A program made the position numbers and the translations under genes. A stretch of DNA of 64,000 nt from Siphonodentalium dalli (lineage: Eukaryota > Mollusca > Scaphopoda > Gadilida > Siphonodentaliidae): assembly GCA_032622095.1 (NCBI GenBank), contig CP136062.1:196423887-196487886 (forward strand), in the 5' to 3' direction. The notes beneath the pieces were generated by a model. That model saw only the letters and a list, made by a program, of their open reading frames with translations. It ran no database searches and was not told the DNA's origin. Below are positions 58,929 to 64,000 of the stretch, in pieces (within the stretch, counting starts at the first letter, position 1; each line of letters begins with the position of its first letter).

Positions 58929-60316
58929 CCTCATGTTCGGGAACATATTGGTGCTAATGTTATCGTCAAATCGTTTCTGGTGCAGATCTGGTGGATTGAA
59001 ATGCATGACCCGGTGTTTATCGTATACATGCAAAAGATATGCCTTATATATTGATTGTCCCATACTTTCAGCGACACCGTGCAGTTTTATATAGCAAAAT
59101 AACGTACTTCGAGCGATGCATCCAGTCACAAATTAACAAAAAAACAAAACGGGGCCATTTCGAATAGAATTTATAGTTTGTTCATGACAGCTCAGATACG
59201 AAATTATTAAAGAGCATTTTAAAATCCGTATATGGTATATAATAATCATATTTATACATGCACCTGACAAATGAGGTTTATATCACCATTCGACACGAAA
59301 ATTCGACATTTAGACAGATAACTTTCATTTTCGTCCGACACTCTGGCAAAGTCCGAGGTGTGAAGCGCGAATTAATTGTCGGTGGTGTCGGCTGTCTATA
59401 GGGGTTAATTATTTCGATATTCCGAGAGGACTATATATGTTTACTCTATATTCTTTGAAAAAACAAATTGGTGTAAACAATTACTAAAGAACTATTTTGA
59501 TTGGGCGTTTTCTAACACTGCAAACATTGGGTGGTTACCGCAGTTCTATGAATTTCCAGACTTCGACTATTTTGTCGTATACAATAAAGAAAAATACAAT
59601 GAGCGACTGAAAATGTTTTTAACATTCTGGAAGAAGTATATGTCCCTGATGTATGTTAAAATTTTCACGTAAAAACTACGAAAAATAACAAAGTTATAAT
59701 TAGTTTTATAGACCCACTCTAAATCTCACACATACAGTAAATGCATGCGTTCTCCAACACGTGGTAAAGTTTGTCCGAAAATCTATTTTTAGCATATGAA
59801 TCATTATTCGTGACGTACTCGGGAGCTCAATGCGTACAAGCGCTGTGTCCGGAAACCAGCAAAAAGTTACACCTGCATATTCCTTTGTGGTATATACCAC
59901 TGGAAAGAGGAATCTGTTTACTAATGCAAGCAGCATAACTCTAGTCTTCCCTCCACAATAAATAATACCAAATACCAAACATCAAACTGTGTTTCAACTA
60001 GCAACCACGACTGACTTTATTTATTAAATGTCACGATACTGTCGATAGCAGGCTTGACCACGTTAAGCATAGGTACAGCCCCAGTGTCGGAATCCCCGCC
60101 AGTCTGAACAAAATGCCATTGTGATTATTTTATTTATCTATGGTGGATATCTGTAACCGAGCCATTTAGTCCGGCCGCCAGGTCACGGATGCGTGTTTTG
60201 GCGTATAAAGTTTTTTTCTCTGCGGATTTTGTAAATTCAGGTATCCGACATCAATATTTTATCGGCTGGCCATCTGTCAGCGTTGAGCAATTTTTTGTTA
60301 TAGCGCCTATATTCCC
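58929..60316. other. Unassigned stretch
   Basis: No gene, RNA or clear repeat is supported; the open frames are short and anonymous. Confidence 0.45.
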
Positions 60317-60434
60317 CTATATTCGTATTATAGTCCCTATAAACGTGCTAACTGTACACATAAAAGTGAAATATGTAGAAGTCGTTTTAAGTCAAAGTAA
60401 TTATAAATAGGGACTATAATACGAATATATATAG
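60317..60434. repeat. Hairpin with a ~24 bp stem
   Basis: CTATATTCGTATTATAGTCC at the left pairs with GGACTATAATACGAATATAT at the right, with about 65 bp between. Confidence 0.75.
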
Positions 60435-60588
60435 AGAAGACGCTGTTTAAAAACAATCATTAATTGCTTTCAAGGCAAGGGTCTCCGTTGGGGATAGAGA
60501 ACGAAACAGGGGTTTAGGTATATTTCGGGGGTTATACGTAAGACAAAGAAGTCCACATTAGGGACTATTCTTCATGATTAATAATCCC

Positions 60589-62329
60589 TAATATTAACTA
60601 AATAACGGGTATGCTAGGAGAATGATAATTCGTCAAAGGAGAACAATAAGCCTTTTTGACAGCCATCATGGATGTTAATGTGCTCATCTCAGACATTATC
60701 ACCCTCCTAGCATACCCGTTATTTAGTAAATATTAACTAAATAACGGATATGCTAGGAGAATGATAATTCGTCAAAGGAGCACAATAAGCCTTTTTGACA
60801 GCCATCATGGATGTTAATGTGCTCATATCAGACATTATCACCCTCCTAGCATACCCGTTATTTAGTTAATATTAACTATATATTAAATAAAGGGTATGCT
60901 AGGAGAGTGATAATGTGTCAAAGGATCACATTTAGCCTTTTTGACAGCCATCATGGATGTTAATGTGCTCATCTCAGGCATGATCACCCTCATAGCATAC
61001 CCGTTATTTTGTAAATATTAACTAAATAACGGGTATGCTAGGAGAATGATAATTCGTCAAAGGAGCACATTTAGCCTTTTTGACAGCCATCATGGATGTT
61101 AATGTGCTCATCTCAGACATTATCACCGACCTAGCATACCCGTTATTTAGTAAATATTAACTAAATAACGGGTATGCTAGGAGAATGATAATTCGTCAAA
61201 GGAGCACAATAAGCCTTTTTGACAGCCATCATGGATGTTAATGTGCTCATCTCAGACATTATCACCCTACTAGCATACCCGTTATTTAGTTAATATTAAC
61301 TAAATAACGGGTATGCTAGGAGAGTGATAATTCGTCAAAGGAGCACATTTAGCCTTTTTGACAGCCATCATGGATGTTAATGTGCTCATCTCAGACATTA
61401 TCACCCTCATAGCATACCCGTTATTTATTAAATATTAACTAAATAACGGGTATGCTAGGAGAATGATAATTCGTCAAAGGAGCACAATAAGCCTTTTTGA
61501 CAGCCATCATGGATGTTAATGTGCTCATCTCAGACATTATCACCCTCCTAGCATACCCGTTATTTAGTTACTATTAACTAAATAACGGGTATGCTATGAG
61601 AGTGATAATTCGTCAAAGGAGCACAATTAGCCTTTTTGACAGCCATCATGGATGTTAATGTGCTCATCTCAGACAGTATCACCCTCCTAGCATACCCGTT
61701 ATTTAGTTAATATTAACTAAATAACGGGTATGCTAGGAGAGTGATAATGTGTGACAGTGTCAAAGGAGCACATTTAGCCTTTTTGACAGCCATCATGGAT
61801 GTTAATGTGCTCATCTCAGACATTATCACCCTCATAGCATACCCGTTATTTAGTAAATATTAACTAAATAACGGGTATGCTAGGAGAATGATAATTCGTC
61901 AAAGGAGCACATTTAGCCTTTTTGACAGCCATCGTGGATGTTAATGTGCTCATCTCAGACATTATCACCCTCATAGCATACCCGTTATTTAGTATTCGTC
62001 AAAGGAGCACAATAAGCCTTTTTGACAGCCATCATGGATGTTAATGTGCTCATGTCAGACATTATCACCCTACTAGCATACCCGTTATTTAGTTAATATT
62101 AACTAAATAACGGGTATGCTGGGAGAATGATAATTCGTCAAAGGAGCGCAATAAGCCTTTTTGACAGCCATCATGGATGTTAATGTGCTCATCTCAGACA
62201 TTATCACACTCCTAGCATACCCGTTATTTAGTTAATATTAACTAAATAACGGGTATGCTAGGAGAGTGATAATTCGTCAAACTCAAAGGAGCACATTTAG
62301 CCGTTTTGACAGCCATCATGGATGTTAAT
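60589..62329. repeat. Tandem array of 13 TIR (foldback) units with palindromic junctions
   Basis: The unit is 131 bp from ACTAAATAACGGGTATGC to its inverse GCATACCCGTTATTTAGT. Units are joined by an 8 bp linker, usually TAATATTA or AAATATTA, giving a 139 bp period. Units start at about 60,597, 60,736, 60,884, 61,021, 61,160, 61,299, 61,438, 61,577, 61,716, 61,863, 61,994, 62,102 and 62,241. The third is preceded by a small insertion, the tenth by a unit with an 8 bp insertion. The eleventh lacks its left terminus and the last is cut by a SINE. The unit centre is AGCCTTTTTGACAGCCATCA. No protein is encoded. Confidence 0.95.
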
Positions 62330-62636
62330 TGATTGATTGATTCGGGTTTTATGTCGCTTTAGCCACTAAGGCCATATCACGACATTGCCAGTTTTCTGGT
62401 GGAGGAAATCCGCACACTTACGGCTAATCTAAGAGTGATTTCAATGGCTGATTAACTCGTCGACCATGTGCGACAAACCACCGGCCATCGGCAAGTAACT
62501 GGCAACTTTCCCAGATAACGATTTCGAGTTACAAAGTCCACGATGGAAATATGTGGATTTGAACCCTTATCGCCAGCGCTGGAAGGCGAAACGGCTTGGA
62601 GTTGTACCCCTAACCGATTGAGCCACCGAGGCCCCC
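62330..62636 (-). mobile_element. tRNA-derived SINE with 14 bp target-site duplication
   Basis: On the minus strand it begins GGGGGCCTCGGTGGCTCAAT, with an A-box-like TGGCTCAATCGG and a B-box-like GGTTCAAATCC, the RNA polymerase III head of a tRNA-like SINE. It ends AAAACCCGAATCAATCAATC, the same kind of tail as the 1.0 kb SINE. TCATGGATGTTAAT flanks it on both sides (62,316-62,329 and 62,637-62,650). The target is the central part of the array unit. Confidence 0.9.
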
Positions 62637-62660
62637 TCATGGATGTTAATGTGAGTAGTA

Positions 62661-63030
62661 ATGGGGGACACTATGGCCCAGTACCCCCCAGTGGGGGACA
62701 CTATGGCCCAGTACCCCCCAGTGGGGGACACTATGGCCCAGTACCCCCCAATGGGGGACACTATGGCCCAGTACCCCCCAGTGGGGGACACTATGGCCCA
62801 GTACCCCCCAGACATGGACACTATGGCCCACTGGGCCATATTGTCCATGTCTGGTGGGTTCTGGGCCATAGTGTCCCCCACTGGGGGGTACTGGGCCATA
62901 TTGTCCCCCACTGGTGGGTACTGGGCCATATTGTCCCCCACTGGGGGGTACTGGGCCATAGTGTCCCCCACTGGGGGGTACTGGGCCATAGTGTCCCCCA
63001 CTGGGGGGTACTGGGCCATAGTGCCCCCCA
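62661..63030. repeat. 30 bp minisatellite in two opposed halves
   Basis: Five to six copies of GGGGGACACTATGGCCCAGT plus ACCCCCCAGT run from 62,663 to 62,830. About seven copies of the exact inverse run from 62,831 to 63,030. The turning point is TATGGCCCACTGGGCCATA, and the units beside it share the GACATGGACA/TGTCCATGTC variant. Long frames on both strands with 10-residue repeats (GGHYGPVPPS and similar) are by-products of the 30 bp period. Confidence 0.95.
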
Positions 63031-63293
63031 TATCATTTATTTTTCAAAAAACAAGAACAAGAACAATGAACAATAATATATTATTATACATCAATAATAT
63101 TAACAAAGAACAATAATTTATGTACAAAACAAGGTCTCAGATTTGAAGAAACTTAATTGAACATCCTACAACATCCTACTCTGAATCAATAACAAAAGAG
63201 TCTATTTTGTGGAGTTGTTGACACATTCGTTGTTATCTGGTCGTCGTCTTCTTTGCGTTGTATGTATATCAGCCGTCGATGTCCTGGTGAAGT
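63031..63293. other. AT-rich 3' flank of the protease gene
   Basis: ATAATATTATTATAC-type low complexity is seen and no gene is supported. Confidence 0.4.
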
Positions 63294-63749
63294 TTAATTC
63301 AACAGCAAATTTGCTTTTCTGTATAATCGACCATAGTGCTTTCCAAACCATCGAACTATTGTTCTGTCATTCTTGAAGAAATCCCGAGAATTGAATAATC
63401 TTTTCATCCTCTTTCCTTTCATCATGTGGTGGAGTGCGAATATACAATATAATCCACACACATATCGTGTTGTATTCATAGTCCATGCTGATGAGTTCCT
63501 TTTTATGAATCGTAACATATATCGTCTCGGTGGTGGTAGTCCAAAGGAGTCGAAGTATACAGCTGATCTTCCATTGAATAACATCAATGTCCAGTGTTCT
63601 CCTGGCTGATCCGATGAGTGCGTGTTCACAATATATGCTTGAATATGTTGTGGTTTCTTCTCTGGTAACAGATCTCTAGCACAAACATATGTGTTAAGTT
63701 TACACAACCAGGAATTGTCCAGAATATATTGAAGTTCAGCTGTCTGCAT
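63294..63749 (-). CDS. Adenain-like cysteine protease of a Polinton/adintovirus-type element
   Basis: 151 codons, a usual size for the small proteases of Polintons (Mavericks) and adintovirus-like elements. The order of motifs is as expected: YIVNT, then PGEHW with the likely catalytic His52, then VYFDSFGLPPP with Asp67 as the likely acidic residue, then VCGLYC with the likely nucleophile Cys98. In this family the enzyme matures capsid proteins. A Gln usually lies about seven residues before the nucleophilic Cys; here that position is Met91 (next to Asn92), so activity is uncertain. The start ATG overlaps the end of the upstream frame by 14 bp. The frame is intact. The rest of any element would lie beyond the right edge of the window. 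Confidence 0.75.
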   Translation of the reverse strand: MQTAELQYILDNSWLCKLNTYVCARDLLPEKKPQHIQAYIVNTHSSDQPGEHWTLMLFNGRSAVYFDSFGLPPPRRYMLRFIKRNSSAWTMNTTRYVCGLYCIFALHHMMKGKRMKRLFNSRDFFKNDRTIVRWFGKHYGRLYRKANLLLN

Positions 63750-63993
63750 CGTTGTAATTCTCTTTGACTCGCTGTGACCACATCAGAGTCCACTCTGCGT
63801 CGAATTTTTTGCGGTTGAGCTCTAAACTGTTTCTCAGATGATCCCACATGACGTATGCTTCGAACTTCTCCTTACAGTGTGGGTTTAACTCCATCAGCTT
63901 CGGGAACCATCTTTCCATAACATTGTATATGTCAAGTTTAATCAGCGCTAAGTCGATAAACTGGTTTGTCCAATCATCAGTTGTAGAGAACAA
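63736..63993 (-). CDS. Upstream reading frame overlapping the protease, function unknown
   Basis: 85 codons from a Met at 63,993 to a stop at 63,736; the frame may open farther upstream beyond the window. It is acidic and aromatic-rich (NVMERWFPKLMELNPHCKEK, WDHLRNSLELNRKKFDAEWT) with helical character and no recognised domain. The 14 bp overlap with the protease start, in another frame, is the tight packing seen in viral and Polinton genomes. I therefore take it as a second gene of the same element, but cannot assign a role. Confidence 0.5.
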   Translation of the reverse strand: MFSTTDDWTNQFIDLALIKLDIYNVMERWFPKLMELNPHCKEKFEAYVMWDHLRNSLELNRKKFDAEWTLMWSQRVKENYNDADS

Positions 63994-64000
63994 ACACAGA

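Noticed and set aside
60589-62329. CRISPR-like regular array
   Set aside because: The whole 139 bp period is conserved, with no variable spacers, and the unit has terminal inverted repeats; the DNA is eukaryotic.
62543-63116. Long frames encoding 10-residue repeats on both strands, suggestive of a collagen- or silk-like protein
   Set aside because: A 30 bp minisatellite gives repeats in every frame; the orientation reverses midway and the 5' part of one frame lies in a SINE.

Overview
This window looks like non-coding, repeat-saturated nuclear DNA of an animal, most likely a marine invertebrate; a mollusc or other lophotrochozoan is my guess, not a demonstration. The evidence is AT-rich sequence with few long open frames, two tRNA-headed SINEs with CAAT-type 3' tails, LINE and Ty3/gypsy remains, a Polinton/adintovirus-type cysteine protease, a spliced RRM exon of the PARP14/PARP10 kind, and many families of inverted and tandem repeats. 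I see no bacterial gene organisation, no CRISPR array and no operon.

Layout. 0-8.9 kb: a diverged tandem duplication, a 5S rRNA-like copy followed closely by a tRNA-derived SINE, a satellite rich in TCAAGGTCA motifs, small hairpin elements and a C2H2 zinc-finger remnant. 9-11.7 kb: an intron block plus a broken PARP14-like RRM exon; the same block recurs at 53.4-56.1 kb beside an intact exon. 11.7-16 kb: a dead Ty3/gypsy element on the minus strand that cuts the first exon copy. 16.8-22.4 kb: a TTAA-flanked MITE that was itself entered by a 5 kb foldback whose arms carry repeated ATGGCGGCC motifs. 22.6-25.5 kb: a second TIR-bounded unit. 27.3-33.2 kb: a 5.9 kb foldback with a roughly 190 bp satellite in its core. 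33-41 kb: mixed satellites, hairpins and microsatellites. 41.4-42.7 kb: a 5'-truncated LINE. 43.6-48.6 kb: two copies of one TIR element side by side. 53.4-56.1 kb: the intact RRM exon and its introns. 60.6-62.3 kb: thirteen head-to-tail foldback units whose junctions are long palindromes, ended by a SINE with a 14 bp target-site duplication. 62.66-63.03 kb: a 30 bp minisatellite arranged as two opposed halves. 63.3 kb to the end: an adenain-like protease overlapping an upstream reading frame on the minus strand.

The best-supported coding pieces are the RRM exon (54,006-54,269) and the protease (63,294-63,749). The gypsy gag, protease and reverse transcriptase and the LINE C-terminal region are recognisable but broken. 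The unifying theme is inverted repetition at every scale, from 75 bp hairpins to kilobase arms. Comparing the two paralogous intron blocks gives a filled/empty site pair that fixes the borders and the TTAA target of one MITE family.
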